Shown: positions 18,718 through 28,117 of the stretch, one piece after another
Position numbering within the stretch: the first letter of the stretch is position 1
Layout of the letters: each line of letters starts with the position of its first letter
NCBI RefSeq assembly: GCF_947259545.1
Contig: NZ_CAMYMK010000002.1
Coordinates: 434,001-498,000 of the forward strand
Length of the DNA stretch: 64,000 nucleotides
Source of the DNA: an uncultured Marinobacter sp.
Lineage (GTDB): Bacteria > Pseudomonadota > Gammaproteobacteria > Pseudomonadales > Oleiphilaceae
Direction: 5' to 3'
Made by a program: the position numbers and the translations under genes
Notes under the pieces: generated by a model
The model's database searches: none
The model's input: only the letters and a program-made list of their open reading frames with translations
What the model was told of the DNA's origin: nothing

Positions 18718-19476
18718 TTACATGTCTTCAGGCATCGGGCCGAACCACTTCTCGTAAATTTCCTTGTAGGTGCCGTCTTCTTTGATGGAGGCCAGTGCTG
18801 CGTTGACCTCGTCAAGCCATTCACTGCCATCCTTCAGCGCAATGCCATACTGCTGACCTTCGTACAGAGGGCCAACCGTCTTGACCTTGCCTTCGCCCTT
18901 GGTGCTGGCGAAATAACCGACGTTGGGCGCGTCATAGAAAACCGCGTCCACCGCACGGGACATCAATGCCATGTACATGTCGGAGCTGCCCGGGTAAGGG
19001 GTCACCCCATCGTTTTCATCCAGCGTCCTGGTCAGGTAGTCATAGCTGGTGCTGCCGATCTTGGTGCCGATTTTCTGACCATTCAGGTCCTCCATGGTCT
19101 TCACGGAATCATTGTCTTCGCGCACCAGAATGCGTAAACCGGAATCGTAATACGGATCGGAGAAATCAACGATCTCTTCGCGCTCTTCAGTAATCGTGAT
19201 ACCGGCAATGGCAATGTCCACGTTGCCTGTTTGAAGGGCCGGAATGATGCCATTGAAATCCATGGTGTTGAGGTCAATCTCGAACCCGGCCCGGTCAGCC
19301 ACCTCGCGAATGATCTCCATGTCGAAACCAATCATTTCACCGGTTTCCTGGTCCATCATTTCAAAGGGTACAAAACTGGGGTCGGTCACGACTTTCAGCG
19401 TTTCAGCGCTAACGGTTCCCGCGGCCACGGTCATTGCCAGTGTGGCACCGAGGGTTTTCAGCCATTTCGTGCTCAT
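18718..19476 (-). CDS. Polar amino-acid ABC transporter, periplasmic binding protein
   Basis: A 252-residue family 3 solute-binding protein. The signal peptide ends at AAGTVSA; LKVVTDPSFVPFEMMD and GFDMEIIREVADRAG follow, the standard N-lobe motif, and the C-terminus has EDGTYKEIYEKWFG. AAGGAG directly upstream supports the start. It is first in a three-gene transporter operon. The ligand is a polar amino acid by family, unspecified here. Confidence 0.93.
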   Translation of the reverse strand: MSTKWLKTLGATLAMTVAAGTVSAETLKVVTDPSFVPFEMMDQETGEMIGFDMEIIREVADRAGFEIDLNTMDFNGIIPALQTGNVDIAIAGITITEEREEIVDFSDPYYDSGLRILVREDNDSVKTMEDLNGQKIGTKIGSTSYDYLTRTLDENDGVTPYPGSSDMYMALMSRAVDAVFYDAPNVGYFASTKGEGKVKTVGPLYEGQQYGIALKDGSEWLDEVNAALASIKEDGTYKEIYEKWFGPMPEDM

Positions 19477-19781
19477 GCTTTCTCCTTGTCTTCTTATGGA
19501 GCTCCGTTTGCCCGGTAAGGCAAGCCAAAAGGCACAGTTGGTGACAGTGTCTTTCGGGGAGCGTTAATGGAACTGCATCAAAATAACCTTAGACCATTAA
19601 CAGGAGAAATGCAGGAAATCAGGTGGTTAGAGGTTGGTCCCCCTCTCCCCGGCCCTCTCCCGCGAGGGGAGAGGGGGATCTTGCCGGCGCCTGAGGGAGG
19701 GAGCGTTGCTGGCGCTTGGGGATGTGTAAGCCCCTCTCCCCTCGGGGGAGAGGGGTTGGGGAGAGGGGGAAAGCAAGGCAA
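19477..19781. other. 305-bp gap between metF and the ABC transporter
   Basis: No gene is evident. The gap contains the promoter side of the binding-protein gene and, from 19638 to 19770, a long C-rich/G-rich inverted repeat described separately. Confidence 0.7.
19638..19770. repeat. C-rich intergenic inverted repeat (family C)
   Basis: The left arm (19638-19676) and right arm (about 19731-19770) are near-exact inverted copies of a CCCCTCTCCCC-type sequence, and each arm also folds on itself (CCTCTCCCGCGAGGGGAG at left; CCCTCTCCCCTCGGGGGAGA at right). About 54 nt lie between them. CCCTCTCCC repeats of this kind are widespread in gammaproteobacterial intergenic DNA; their role is unclear. Confidence 0.85.
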
Positions 19782-20651
19782 TCAGAAAGCAATCTTCTCC
19801 CGCTCACCAATCCCCAGGTTCTCCCAGATGCGGATGCTGGGCTGAGCCTGGTTCAGGGTGTAGAAATGCAGCCCGGGCGCACCGGCCCTGAGCAGCTTGT
19901 CACACATTTCTGTGACCACTTCCTCGCCGAACTTGCGGATCGAATCGCTGTCGTCACCGTAGGCTTCGAGCTGCTTGCGGATCCAGCGGGGAATTTCCGC
20001 ACCGCACATGTCGGAGAAGCGCACGAGGTTGGAGAAATTGACGATGGGCATGATGCCCGGCACCACCGGTATGGTAATGCCCATTTTCTCCAGGCGATCA
20101 ATGAAGTAGAAGTAGCTGTCCGCATTGAAGAAGTATTGGGTGATAGCGCTGTTGGCGCCGGCTTCCACCTTGCGGGCAAAGTTCTTCAGGTCTTCCTCGG
20201 CACTGCGGGCCTGGGGGTGAAACTCGGGGTAGGCCGCCACTTCCAGGTTGAAGTGGTCGCCGCTGTGCTCGCGGATAAACTCCACCAGCTCGTTGGCGTA
20301 ACGAAGTTCACCCGCGGCTCCCATACCGGAGGGCATGTCGCCCCGAAGGGCGACAATCCGGCTGATCCCGTTCTCTTTGTACAAATCCAGCAACTCGCCG
20401 ATGTCCTTGCGGGTGCCACCCACGCAGGACAGGTGCGGAGCCGTGGAAATGCCCTGCTTGTGCAGGTTCAGTACGGTTTCAATGGTGCGGTCCCTGGTGG
20501 AACCGCCGGCACCAAAGGTGACCGAGAAGAAATCCGGATTCTCCTCGGCGAGCTGGTTTCGCACGTTCTGCAGCTTTTCCTTGCCCTGGTCGGTCTTGGG
20601 CGGGAAAAATTCAAAGCTGAAACGGCGTTTGAACTGTTTCTGGGATTCCAT
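19782..20651 (-). CDS. metF: 5,10-methylenetetrahydrofolate reductase
   Basis: A 289-residue MetF, the normal bacterial length. It reduces methylene-THF to methyl-THF with FAD and NADH, supplying the methyl group for methionine. Family features include FSFEFFPPKTDQGKEKL at the N-terminus, VTFGAGGSTRDRT, and FYFIDRLEKMGITIPVVPGI. It begins 12 bp after the ahcY stop, so the two are co-transcribed. This places methyl-group supply in the same operon as SAH removal, a common arrangement in SahR-regulated proteobacteria. Confidence 0.96.
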   Translation of the reverse strand: MESQKQFKRRFSFEFFPPKTDQGKEKLQNVRNQLAEENPDFFSVTFGAGGSTRDRTIETVLNLHKQGISTAPHLSCVGGTRKDIGELLDLYKENGISRIVALRGDMPSGMGAAGELRYANELVEFIREHSGDHFNLEVAAYPEFHPQARSAEEDLKNFARKVEAGANSAITQYFFNADSYFYFIDRLEKMGITIPVVPGIMPIVNFSNLVRFSDMCGAEIPRWIRKQLEAYGDDSDSIRKFGEEVVTEMCDKLLRAGAPGLHFYTLNQAQPSIRIWENLGIGEREKIAF

Positions 20652-20663
20652 CTTGATATCCGA

Positions 20664-22058
20664 TCAGTACTTGTAGCTTTCCGGCTTGTACGGGCCTTCG
20701 ACCGGTACACCGATGTATTTGGCCTGTTCCGGGGTCATCTTGGTGATCACGCCATCAAAGCCTTCCACCATCGCGCGGGCGACTTCCTCGTCCAGCTGCT
20801 TCGGCAGTACCTGAACGTATACACCCTTGGAACGGGCGTCTTCCGGCAGATCGGCGAACTTACGCTCGAACAGGTACATCTGCGCCAGCACCTGGTTGGC
20901 GAAAGAACCGTCCATAATCCGTGACGGGTGACCGGTGGCATTGCCCAGGTTCACCAGGCGGCCTTCGGACAGCAGAATCAGATGGTCGTTGACGGCCTTG
21001 TCGCGATACACCACGTGCACCTGCGGTTTGACCTCGTCCCACTCCCAGTTCTTGCGCATGTAGGCAGTGTCGATTTCGTTGTCGAAGTGGCCGATGTTGC
21101 ACACTACGGCGCCGGTCTTCAGGGCCTTGAGCATGTGAGCGTCGCACACGTTCATGTTGCCGGTGGTGGTGACCAGCAGGTCGGTGTTCTGCAGCAGGTC
21201 ACGATTGATGCCGGCCTCGGTACCGGTGTTGACGCCGTTGATATACGGGGACACCACCTCGAAACCGTCCATGCACGCCTGCATGGCACAGATCGGGTCA
21301 GCCTCGGTGACTTTTACGATCATGCCTTCCTGGCGCAGGGAAGCAGCGGAGCCTTTGCCCACGTCACCGTAACCGATCACCAGGGCTTTCTTGCCGGCCA
21401 GCAGATGGTCGGTAGCGCGCTTGATGGCGTCGTTCAGGCTGTGACGACAACCGTACTTGTTGTCGTTCTTGGACTTGGTGACGGCGTCGTTGACGTTGAT
21501 GGCCGGCACTTTCAAAGTCCCTTCGCGCAGCATCTCCTGCAGACGGTGAACGCCGGTGGTGGTCTCTTCGGTGACACCGTGGCAGTTGGTCAGGATTTCC
21601 GGGTACTTTTCGTGGAGCAGGGCGGTAAGGTCGCCGCCGTCGTCCAGGATCATGTTGGGTTCCCAGCCGTCCACGTCAGCACCGACGGTGCGCTCGAGGC
21701 ACCAGTCATACTCTTCGTCGGTTTCGCCTTTCCACGCGAACACGGGGATGCCCTGCGCGGCGATGGCGGCAGCAGCCTGGTCCTGGGTGGAGAAGATGTT
21801 GCACGATGACCAGCGCACGTCGGCGCCCAGCTCGACCAGCGTTTCGATCAGCACGGCGGTCTGGATGGTCATGTGAATACAGCCCATGATATTGGCGCCT
21901 TTCAGCGGCTGCTCGGCTTTGTACTTCTCGCGGAGCTTCATCAGGGCAGGCATTTCGCCTTCAGCAATCTTGATCTCTTTACGGCCCCAGTCGGCCAGGG
22001 AGATATCGCGGACTTTGTAGTCGTTGAAACTGTTCAGTTGTTCTGCCGGAGTGCTCAT
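20664..22058 (-). CDS. ahcY: Adenosylhomocysteinase
   Basis: A 464-residue S-adenosylhomocysteine hydrolase converting SAH to adenosine and homocysteine with bound [20 protein letters not shown] is the NAD-binding loop, and [17 protein letters not shown] and [17 protein letters not shown] are family hallmarks; the C-terminus KPESYKY is the conserved tail whose Lys and Tyr reach the neighbouring subunit's NAD. The start [11 protein letters not shown] is fixed by CAGGAG. The frame is open upstream to 22262 through repeat B2, but that part encodes repeat sequence and should not be annotated as protein. Confidence 0.97.
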   Translation of the reverse strand: MSTPAEQLNSFNDYKVRDISLADWGRKEIKIAEGEMPALMKLREKYKAEQPLKGANIMGCIHMTIQTAVLIETLVELGADVRWSSCNIFSTQDQAAAAIAAQGIPVFAWKGETDEEYDWCLERTVGADVDGWEPNMILDDGGDLTALLHEKYPEILTNCHGVTEETTTGVHRLQEMLREGTLKVPAINVNDAVTKSKNDNKYGCRHSLNDAIKRATDHLLAGKKALVIGYGDVGKGSAASLRQEGMIVKVTEADPICAMQACMDGFEVVSPYINGVNTGTEAGINRDLLQNTDLLVTTTGNMNVCDAHMLKALKTGAVVCNIGHFDNEIDTAYMRKNWEWDEVKPQVHVVYRDKAVNDHLILLSEGRLVNLGNATGHPSRIMDGSFANQVLAQMYLFERKFADLPEDARSKGVYVQVLPKQLDEEVARAMVEGFDGVITKMTPEQAKYIGVPVEGPYKPESYKY

Positions 22059-22123
22059 TTTGTGCTCCTGTCGTTTTGGCTCTGGGAGTTTGGTTCTCCC
22101 TGGCCTCTTGATTTGGTGGCGTC

Positions 22124-22229
22124 GGGAGCGGGGATTTGCTTTCGCGGAACCGCTACGAGCACATCCATGTGCGCTTCTCTCAGGCCATCCTTGGCCTTCG
22201 AAATTCCGCGAAAGCAAATCCCCGCTCCC
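22124..22229 (-). repeat. Family B intergenic inverted repeat, copy B2
   Basis: Perfect 26-bp arms (22124-22149 with 22204-22229) surround a 54-nt core at 22150-22203. On the minus strand the core is identical to that of copy B4 over all 54 nt, although the outer half of the arms differs. The two core hairpins are GGCCAAGGATGGCC and GCACATGGATGTGC. It lies upstream of ahcY in the GGA-sense orientation; its edge is about 65 bp from the start codon. Confidence 0.93.
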
Positions 22230-22355
22230 TAGTTCAAACTGTGGGCGCATGTGGTCAAACAATACGCCGTAAAACGTGTTCTGGGCCTCCCGAAATTTGG
22301 AGGGAGGTATTCAGTATTTCTTGATCAGCCCTCACCAACTCTGCAAAGCGGTGGT

Positions 22356-22447
22356 GAGGCAAGTCCTTCGGGGACTATCTTCGGCCAAGGATGGCCGAAG
22401 CTAAGCGCCCATGGATGGCTCGAGCGTGTCCCCGAAGGACTTGCCTC
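22356..22447 (+). repeat. Family B intergenic inverted repeat, copy B3
   Basis: Perfect 20-bp arms (22356-22375 with 22428-22447) enclose a 52-nt core at 22376-22427 containing GGCCAAGGATGGCC and CCCATGGATGG. The orientation is opposite to the metK-ahcY transcript, so in that RNA the loops would read UCCU/UCCA. Its left arm also overlaps a second dyad (CCTCACCA with TGGTGAGG, 22330-22359). Confidence 0.88.
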
Positions 22448-22525
22448 AGCGCCGCCACCCCCAAGAGTGACGGGCCGGGCCTAAACAACGGTCTAACTCC
22501 AGAAGTCAGACCTACAACAACCACA

Positions 22526-23716
22526 TCAAATACCAGCAGCGTCCTTAAGAGCCGCGGCACGATCCGTCTTTTCCCATGGGAAAGCGGTGAAGGTCTTGCC
22601 GCCAACGGTCATCTCATACGGCTCGCGACCAAAGTGACCGTAGGCTGCTGTGGCCCGGTACATCGGGTGCAGCAGGTCGAGCATTTTGGTGATGGCATAC
22701 GGACGCAGATCGAAGTTCTGGCGCACCAGTTCGATGATCTTGTCGTCGCTGATCTTGCCGGTGCCGAAGGTGTTCAGAGAGATCGACGTCGGTTGTGCCA
22801 CGCCGATGGCGTAGGACACCTGGATCTCGCACTGGTCGGCCAGACCGGCGGCGACGATGTTCTTGGCGACGTAACGACCGGCGTAGGCGGCGGAACGGTC
22901 AACCTTGGACGGGTCTTTGCCGGAGAAGGCGCCGCCGCCGTGGCGTGCCATGCCGCCGTAGGTGTCCACGATGATCTTGCGGCCGGTCAGGCCACAGTCG
23001 CCTACCGGGCCGCCAATCACGAATTTGCCGGTCGGGTTGATGTGGAACTGGGTGTCTTTGTGCAGCAGCTCAGCAGGCAGGGCGTGCTTGACGATCAGTT
23101 CCATCACCGCTTCTTTCAGGTCTTCCTGGGAAACGTCTTCGTCGTGCTGGGTGGACAGAACCACAGCGTCGATACCGGAAACCTTGCCGTTTTCATAGCG
23201 GCAGGTGACCTGGCTTTTCGCATCCGGGCGCAGCCAGGGAAGCAGGCCGCTCTTGCGGGCTTCGGCCTGGCGCTGGACCAGACGGTGCGAGAAGGTGATT
23301 GGCGCCGGCATCAGCACGTCGGTTTCGTTGCTGGCGTAGCCGAACATCAGGCCCTGGTCGCCGGCACCCTGGTCTTCCGGCTTCTGGCGGTCAACGCCCT
23401 GGGCGATGTCCACGGACTGCTTGCCGATGATGTTGATCACGCCACAGGTGTCGCCGTCGTAACCCACGGTAGAGGAGGTGTAACCGATGTCCTTGATTAC
23501 GTCACGCACCAGATCTTCCAGATCGACCCAGGCGCTGGTGGTGATTTCACCGCCGACGATGGCGACGCCGGTCTTGACCATGGTTTCACAGGCAACACGG
23601 GCGTGGGGATCTTCTGTCAGGATGGCATCCAGAACGGCGTCCGAGATCTGGTCGGCCAGTTTGTCCGGGTGGCCTTCAGAGACCGATTCGGAAGTAAAGA
23701 TGCTGTAATCAGACAT
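22526..23716 (-). CDS. metK: S-adenosylmethionine synthetase
   Basis: A 396-residue MetK making SAM from methionine and ATP. Signature motifs [12 protein letters not shown] and [16 protein letters not shown] are intact, as are the N-terminal [13 protein letters not shown] and the metal-binding DAIL region. Length is typical. GAGGAG upstream fixes the start. Upstream lies a SahR-type operator (23831-23850) and a second dyad. With ahcY and metF it forms a methyl-cycle block transcribed in one direction. Confidence 0.97.
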   Translation of the reverse strand: MSDYSIFTSESVSEGHPDKLADQISDAVLDAILTEDPHARVACETMVKTGVAIVGGEITTSAWVDLEDLVRDVIKDIGYTSSTVGYDGDTCGVINIIGKQSVDIAQGVDRQKPEDQGAGDQGLMFGYASNETDVLMPAPITFSHRLVQRQAEARKSGLLPWLRPDAKSQVTCRYENGKVSGIDAVVLSTQHDEDVSQEDLKEAVMELIVKHALPAELLHKDTQFHINPTGKFVIGGPVGDCGLTGRKIIVDTYGGMARHGGGAFSGKDPSKVDRSAAYAGRYVAKNIVAAGLADQCEIQVSYAIGVAQPTSISLNTFGTGKISDDKIIELVRQNFDLRPYAITKMLDLLHPMYRATAAYGHFGREPYEMTVGGKTFTAFPWEKTDRAAALKDAAGI

Positions 23717-23807
23717 AGCGTTTGCTCCTCTGTGAGCGTTTCAAATTCGTACCGGTGTGCGCCGGTTGTGGCACTTTCCGGTGACCGGGTTTGTTGGTTT
23801 TAACAAG

Positions 23808-23827
23808 GATACGTAAAACTACGTATC
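23808..23827. promoter_or_regulatory. Dyad GATACGTA-N4-TACGTATC upstream of metK
   Basis: A perfect 8-bp dyad begins 92 bp before the metK start and stops 3 bp short of the SahR-type operator. It could be a second operator or a leader hairpin. No equivalent is present before sahR or tkt. Confidence 0.4.
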
Positions 23828-23830
23828 TAT

Positions 23831-23850
23831 ATATCAAAATTTGTTGATAT
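23831..23850. promoter_or_regulatory. Putative SahR operator upstream of metK
   Basis: ATATCAA-N6-TTGATAT is a perfect 7-bp dyad, 115 bp before metK. The identical half-sites with the same 6-bp spacing recur at 24906-24925 before sahR. The pairing with an adjacent ArsR-type/methyltransferase regulator makes an operator role likely. Confidence 0.72.
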
Positions 23851-23864
23851 TGCGTTTGTCCGGA

Positions 23865-24863
23865 TCAGCCGGTGGTGGTTTTCCAGAATTCTCGCACCTG
23901 CACCTGAAAGCCGTTGCGCAATCCTATAAACAGTTGCTCGCCGGCCGTCAGCCCGGCGTCTGCCGCCCAGGCGGTCAGTTCCTCGGGTTCGAAGCCTAGC
24001 CAAAGGTCACCGCAGTTGTCCTTGGCCCAGTCCTGGTCGTGACTGCACAGGTCGCTGACCACAAAACAGCCACCGCCGTTCATCAGCGCGGCGGCATCAA
24101 GAAATATGTCCGCCGGGCTGGGAACGTGGTGGAGCACCATGTTCGCCACCACCAGGTCAAAGGCGTCACCCCGGGCCAGCAGGTTGTCGGTGACGCCCTC
24201 GATCAGGTCGACATTATTAAGGCGTTCGTCAATGCAGGTACGAGTGGCCTTGGCCAGCATGTCGCGGGAGTTATCCAGCGCCACCACGTGCTCGCAGATC
24301 TTCGCCAGCACCGGCAGGAACGCACCTTCACCCGGACCGATTTCCAGGGCGGTCTGCCATGGGTGTCTGTCGGCCCGCTTTCGGATCAGCTCTGCGACGG
24401 GCCCGGCGTATAGATCAAACGCGGCAATCAGTTCCTGTTGCTCGCGGAACTGCTCGGCGTGACGCGAGAAAAACGCCTGTGACTGGCTCGCCCGCTGGGT
24501 GCGGATGGCCTCAATTTTCTCTTCCAGGTGCGACGGCAGGGGAACCTGGTCCACGGCCTCGAATACCTGGCGAATGGTCTGGTCCGCGAGCTTGTCGCTG
24601 TCCAGGCTCAGCGGGCGACGATAGAAAATCGCGTTACCTTCCCGCTGGGGCTCCAGCAGACCGGCCTTGTGCATCACCTTGAGGTGATGGCTCATGCCCG
24701 ATTGGCGCATCTCGAACAGTTGGCTCAGCTCCAGTACGCCGAACGTATCCCGACGCAACACGCGCAGAATCTCCAGGCGCAACGGATCCCCGCTCGCTTT
24801 GTAGATCGGGGCCAGGGCGTCCAGGGAGGACAGATTGGCGTGATGCGTGTTCATCGAAGTCAT
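23865..24863 (-). CDS. sahR: SahR-like ArsR-family regulator fused to a methyltransferase domain
   Basis: A 332-residue two-domain protein. Residues about 15-100 form an ArsR winged helix (DPLRLEILRVLRRDTFGVLE, MRQSGMSHHLKVMHKAGLLE). Residues about 160-325 form a class I SAM methyltransferase-like domain with ALEIGPGEGAFLPVLA and VANMVLHHVPSP. Proteins of this build next to metK/ahcY are SahR, a repressor that responds to SAH in proteobacteria. ATG at 24863 is chosen; a TTG at 24896 and an ATG at 24854 are alternatives. Divergent from tkt, with a perfect operator copy in front, it is probably autoregulated. Confidence 0.87.
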   Translation of the reverse strand: MTSMNTHHANLSSLDALAPIYKASGDPLRLEILRVLRRDTFGVLELSQLFEMRQSGMSHHLKVMHKAGLLEPQREGNAIFYRRPLSLDSDKLADQTIRQVFEAVDQVPLPSHLEEKIEAIRTQRASQSQAFFSRHAEQFREQQELIAAFDLYAGPVAELIRKRADRHPWQTALEIGPGEGAFLPVLAKICEHVVALDNSRDMLAKATRTCIDERLNNVDLIEGVTDNLLARGDAFDLVVANMVLHHVPSPADIFLDAAALMNGGGCFVVSDLCSHDQDWAKDNCGDLWLGFEPEELTAWAADAGLTAGEQLFIGLRNGFQVQVREFWKTTTG

Positions 24864-24905
24864 GGTTGGCAAGTTTAGGTGTGTTTGGTTGGTCAATCAA
24901 TAGCC

Positions 24906-24925
24906 ATATCAAAAAAAATTGATAT
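24906..24925. promoter_or_regulatory. Putative SahR operator between sahR and tkt
   Basis: ATATCAA-N6-TTGATAT, the same half-sites and spacing as upstream of metK. It is 43 bp before the sahR start and 130 bp before tkt, so it probably gives autoregulation and might also affect tkt. Confidence 0.7.
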
Positions 24926-25054
24926 AGATGTTTGGTTCCATGGATTCGGCTGTTTCGGCAATCCCGATTTGCCCCGGCACACACTAATCGGCGAAAATAC
25001 GCGCCTTATTTTTGAGCAGCTCTATTTGTCCCGATAAACACTGGAGAAACGTCA

Positions 25055-27055
25055 ATGCCGTCTCGTAAAGATCTCGCCAACGCCATTCGCGCGCTGAGCA
25101 TGGATGCGGTTCAGAAAGCCAAGTCCGGCCACCCGGGTGCGCCCATGGGTATGGCGGATATCGCCGAGGTACTGTGGAACGATTACCTGAGCCACAACCC
25201 GGCCAACCCGCAGTGGGCCAACCGCGACCGCTTCGTGCTGTCCAACGGTCACGGCTCCATGCTGCAGTATTCTCTGCTGCACCTGAGCGGGTATGACGTT
25301 TCCATCGACGACCTGAAGAACTTCCGTCAGCTGCACTCCAAAACACCGGGCCACCCGGAATACGGATACACCCCGGGCGTTGAGACCACCACCGGCCCCC
25401 TGGGGCAGGGTTTCGCCAATTCCGTGGGTTTTGCCCTGGCAGAGAAAGCCCTGGCGGCGCAGTTCAACCGTCCCGGCCACGACATCGTTGACCACTACAC
25501 CTACACTTTCCTGGGCGACGGCTGCCTGATGGAAGGTATCTCCCACGAAGTGGCTTCTCTGGCCGGCACCCTGGGGCTGGGCAAGCTGATCTGTTTTTAC
25601 GACGACAACGGCATTTCCATTGATGGTGAAGTGGAAGGCTGGTTCACCGACGACACGCCCAAGCGTTTCGAAGCCTATGGCTGGCAGGTGATTCCGGCGG
25701 TTGACGGTCACGATGCCGACGCCGTCCGCGCTGCGATCGAAGCCGCCCGCGCCAACACCGATCAGCCCACGATGATCTGCTGCAAGACCATCATCGGCTT
25801 TGGTTCCCCCAACAAGCAGGGCAAGGAAGATTGCCACGGCGCCCCGCTGGGTGACGACGAGATCGCCCTGACCCGCGAACAGCTGGGCTGGACTCACGGT
25901 TCTTTCGAAGTGCCGTCAGAAATCTACGCCGAATGGGATGCCAAAGAGAAAGGCGCCTCTGCGCAACAGGCGTGGGAAGAGAAATTCGCTGCCTACGAAA
26001 AGGCCGAGCCGGAACTGGCGGCCGAATTCAAGCGCCGCATGGCCGGCGATCTGCCTGCCGATTTCTCTGAAAAGGCACAGGCGTACATCCAGGAGTGTCA
26101 GGACAAGGGCGAAACCGTCGCCAGCCGCAAGGCCTCCCAGAACACCCTGAACGCCTACGGTCCGCTGCTGCCGGAACTGCTGGGTGGTTCCGCTGACCTG
26201 GCCGGCTCCAACCTCACTATCTGGGGTGGCTCCAAAGGCGTGACTAAAGAAGACGCCAGCGGCAACTACATCTACTACGGTGTGCGCGAGTTCGGCATGG
26301 CCGCCATCATGAACGGCATCGCCCTGCACGGTGGTTACGTGCCTTACGGCGCCACCTTCCTGATCTTCATGGAATACTGCCGCAATGCCGTGCGCATGGC
26401 AGCACTGATGAAGCAGCGCTCCATCTTCGTGTTCACCCACGACTCCATCGGCCTTGGTGAAGACGGCCCCACACACCAGCCCATCGAGCAACTGGCCAGC
26501 CTGCGCACCACGCCGAACATGAGCACCTGGCGCCCGGCTGACACCGTGGAATCCGCGGTGGCCTGGAAAGCCGCCCTCGAGCGCACAGACGGCCCGACCG
26601 CCATGGTGTTCTCCCGTCAGGGACTGCCACATCAGGAGCGTGATGCCCAGCAGCTGGCAGATGTGGCCAAAGGCGGCTACATCCTGTCCGACAGCGAAGG
26701 CATGCTGGACCTGATCCTGATTGCTACCGGCTCCGAAGTAGCCCTGGCTCAGGACACCGCCGCCAAACTGCGGGAGCAGGGCAAGAACGTACGCGTGGTG
26801 TCCATGCCGTCCACCGACACCTTCGATGCCCAGAGCGCCGACTACAAGCAGAAAGTGCTGCCGCTGGAAGTCACCAACCGCATCGCCATCGAAGCCGCCA
26901 TTGCCGACTACTGGTACAAGTATGTGGGCCTCGACGGCCGCGTGGTCGGCATGACCACCTTCGGTGAGTCTGCACCGGCCGGCGAGCTGTTCAAGGAATT
27001 CGGCTTCACCGTCGACAATATCCTGGAAGTCGCTGCGGAACTGCTGGACGCCTGA
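25055..27055 (+). CDS. tkt: Transketolase
   Basis: A 666-residue thiamine-diphosphate enzyme transferring two-carbon ketol groups in the pentose phosphate pathway. The ThDP motif is [18 protein letters not shown] with the downstream [27 protein letters not shown] and [20 protein letters not shown] are strongly conserved. The length is normal. GGAG precedes the ATG. Its stop overlaps the epd start by one base (TGATG), and it heads the tkt-epd-pgk-fba operon. Confidence 0.97.
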   Translation: MPSRKDLANAIRALSMDAVQKAKSGHPGAPMGMADIAEVLWNDYLSHNPANPQWANRDRFVLSNGHGSMLQYSLLHLSGYDVSIDDLKNFRQLHSKTPGHPEYGYTPGVETTTGPLGQGFANSVGFALAEKALAAQFNRPGHDIVDHYTYTFLGDGCLMEGISHEVASLAGTLGLGKLICFYDDNGISIDGEVEGWFTDDTPKRFEAYGWQVIPAVDGHDADAVRAAIEAARANTDQPTMICCKTIIGFGSPNKQGKEDCHGAPLGDDEIALTREQLGWTHGSFEVPSEIYAEWDAKEKGASAQQAWEEKFAAYEKAEPELAAEFKRRMAGDLPADFSEKAQAYIQECQDKGETVASRKASQNTLNAYGPLLPELLGGSADLAGSNLTIWGGSKGVTKEDASGNYIYYGVREFGMAAIMNGIALHGGYVPYGATFLIFMEYCRNAVRMAALMKQRSIFVFTHDSIGLGEDGPTHQPIEQLASLRTTPNMSTWRPADTVESAVAWKAALERTDGPTAMVFSRQGLPHQERDAQQLADVAKGGYILSDSEGMLDLILIATGSEVALAQDTAAKLREQGKNVRVVSMPSTDTFDAQSADYKQKVLPLEVTNRIAIEAAIADYWYKYVGLDGRVVGMTTFGESAPAGELFKEFGFTVDNILEVAAELLDA

Positions 27056-28089
27056 TGAGCAACAGAAAGCCTTTTCGCATCGCGATCAACGGATATGGCC
27101 GGATTGGCCAGTGCGTGTTGCGCGCGCTGTATGAAAATGGCTATCGCGATCACCTTCAGGTGGTCGCGATCAACGAGCTGTCCGACATCGAAACCATCGC
27201 TCACCTGACCCGCTATGATTCCACCCATGGCCGATTCCAGGGTGAGATTGCGGTGGAGGGTGACAACCTGGTGGTGAACGGCGATCCCATCCGCATTTTG
27301 CGGCATCCGGAACCCTCGGACCTGCCATGGCGTCTGCTGGATGTGGATCTGGTGCTGGAGTGCTCCGGTGCCTATTCCGACCGCGCGACTGCCCAAAAGC
27401 ATGTGGACGCGGGCGCCCAGCGCCTGCTGTTCTCCCAACCCGGGGAGCCGGATGTCGACCGCACGGTGGTGTTTGGCATTAATGAAGGCGAACTGACCAA
27501 CGAGGACGTGATCGTCGCGGCTGCCTCCTGCACGACCAACTGCCTGGTGCCGGTCATCAAGGTACTGGACGATGCATTGGGCGTGGAGCAGGGCAGCACG
27601 ACCACCATCCACGCAGCGATGAACGACCAGCCCGTCATCGATGCCTATCATCATCAGGATTTGCGTCGCACCCGCAGTGCGCTGCACAACATCGTGCCGG
27701 TGGACACCGGACTGGCCAAAGGCATCGAGCGGCTGTTGCCCCACATGGAAGGCAAATTCAGCTCGGTTGCCATGCGGGTACCGACCATGAACGTATCCGC
27801 GATCGACATGGTGGTGAATGTCCGCAAGCCAACCACGATTCAGGCAGTGAACGAGTTGCTCAAAGGCGCGGCGAGAGGACCGCTGAAAAACATCCTCGGA
27901 TACACCGACGAACTCCTGGCCAGCTCCGATTTCAACCACGACGCCCATTCCGGCGTGGTTGATGGCGGCCAGACCCGGGTGACCGGGGAAACCATGGTGA
28001 AAGTGCTTTGTTGGTTCGATAACGAATGGGGCTTCGCCAACCGAATGCTGGATGTCAGCGAGCGCTGGCTCAAAAAAACAGGCAACTAA
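27055..28089 (+). CDS. epd: Erythrose-4-phosphate / glyceraldehyde-3-phosphate dehydrogenase family protein
   Basis: A 344-residue GAPDH-fold enzyme. The NAD motif is [15 protein letters not shown] and the catalytic Cys lies in [35 protein letters not shown] matches the Epd branch. Its place between tkt and pgk is the classical Epd position, supporting erythrose-4-phosphate oxidation for pyridoxal phosphate synthesis. A GAPDH role in gluconeogenesis cannot be excluded. It is translationally coupled to tkt through a one-base overlap. Confidence 0.9.
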   Translation: MSNRKPFRIAINGYGRIGQCVLRALYENGYRDHLQVVAINELSDIETIAHLTRYDSTHGRFQGEIAVEGDNLVVNGDPIRILRHPEPSDLPWRLLDVDLVLECSGAYSDRATAQKHVDAGAQRLLFSQPGEPDVDRTVVFGINEGELTNEDVIVAAASCTTNCLVPVIKVLDDALGVEQGSTTTIHAAMNDQPVIDAYHHQDLRRTRSALHNIVPVDTGLAKGIERLLPHMEGKFSSVAMRVPTMNVSAIDMVVNVRKPTTIQAVNELLKGAARGPLKNILGYTDELLASSDFNHDAHSGVVDGGQTRVTGETMVKVLCWFDNEWGFANRMLDVSERWLKKTGN

Positions 28090-28117
28090 ACCAAGATCAG
28101 ATCAAGGGAAGAAACCA

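Larger units (their letters stand above)
22059..22525. other. 467-bp gap between metK and ahcY
   Basis: No gene seen. The gap contains two family B elements (B2 and B3) in opposite orientation. I searched for the SAH riboswitch often found before ahcY and did not recognise its core. Transcription of ahcY-metF may come from metK read-through or from an unrecognised promoter in 22230-22350. Confidence 0.6.

Noticed and set aside
22059..22525. SAH riboswitch upstream of ahcY
   Set aside because: I looked on the minus strand for the conserved GAGGAGCG-type core and found none; the gap is filled by two family B repeats, and SahR operators offer a protein-based alternative.
22391..23803. Long plus-strand open frame opposite metK
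   Set aside because: Antisense shadow of a strongly conserved gene, with repetitive Val/Gly-rich composition and no recognisable domain.
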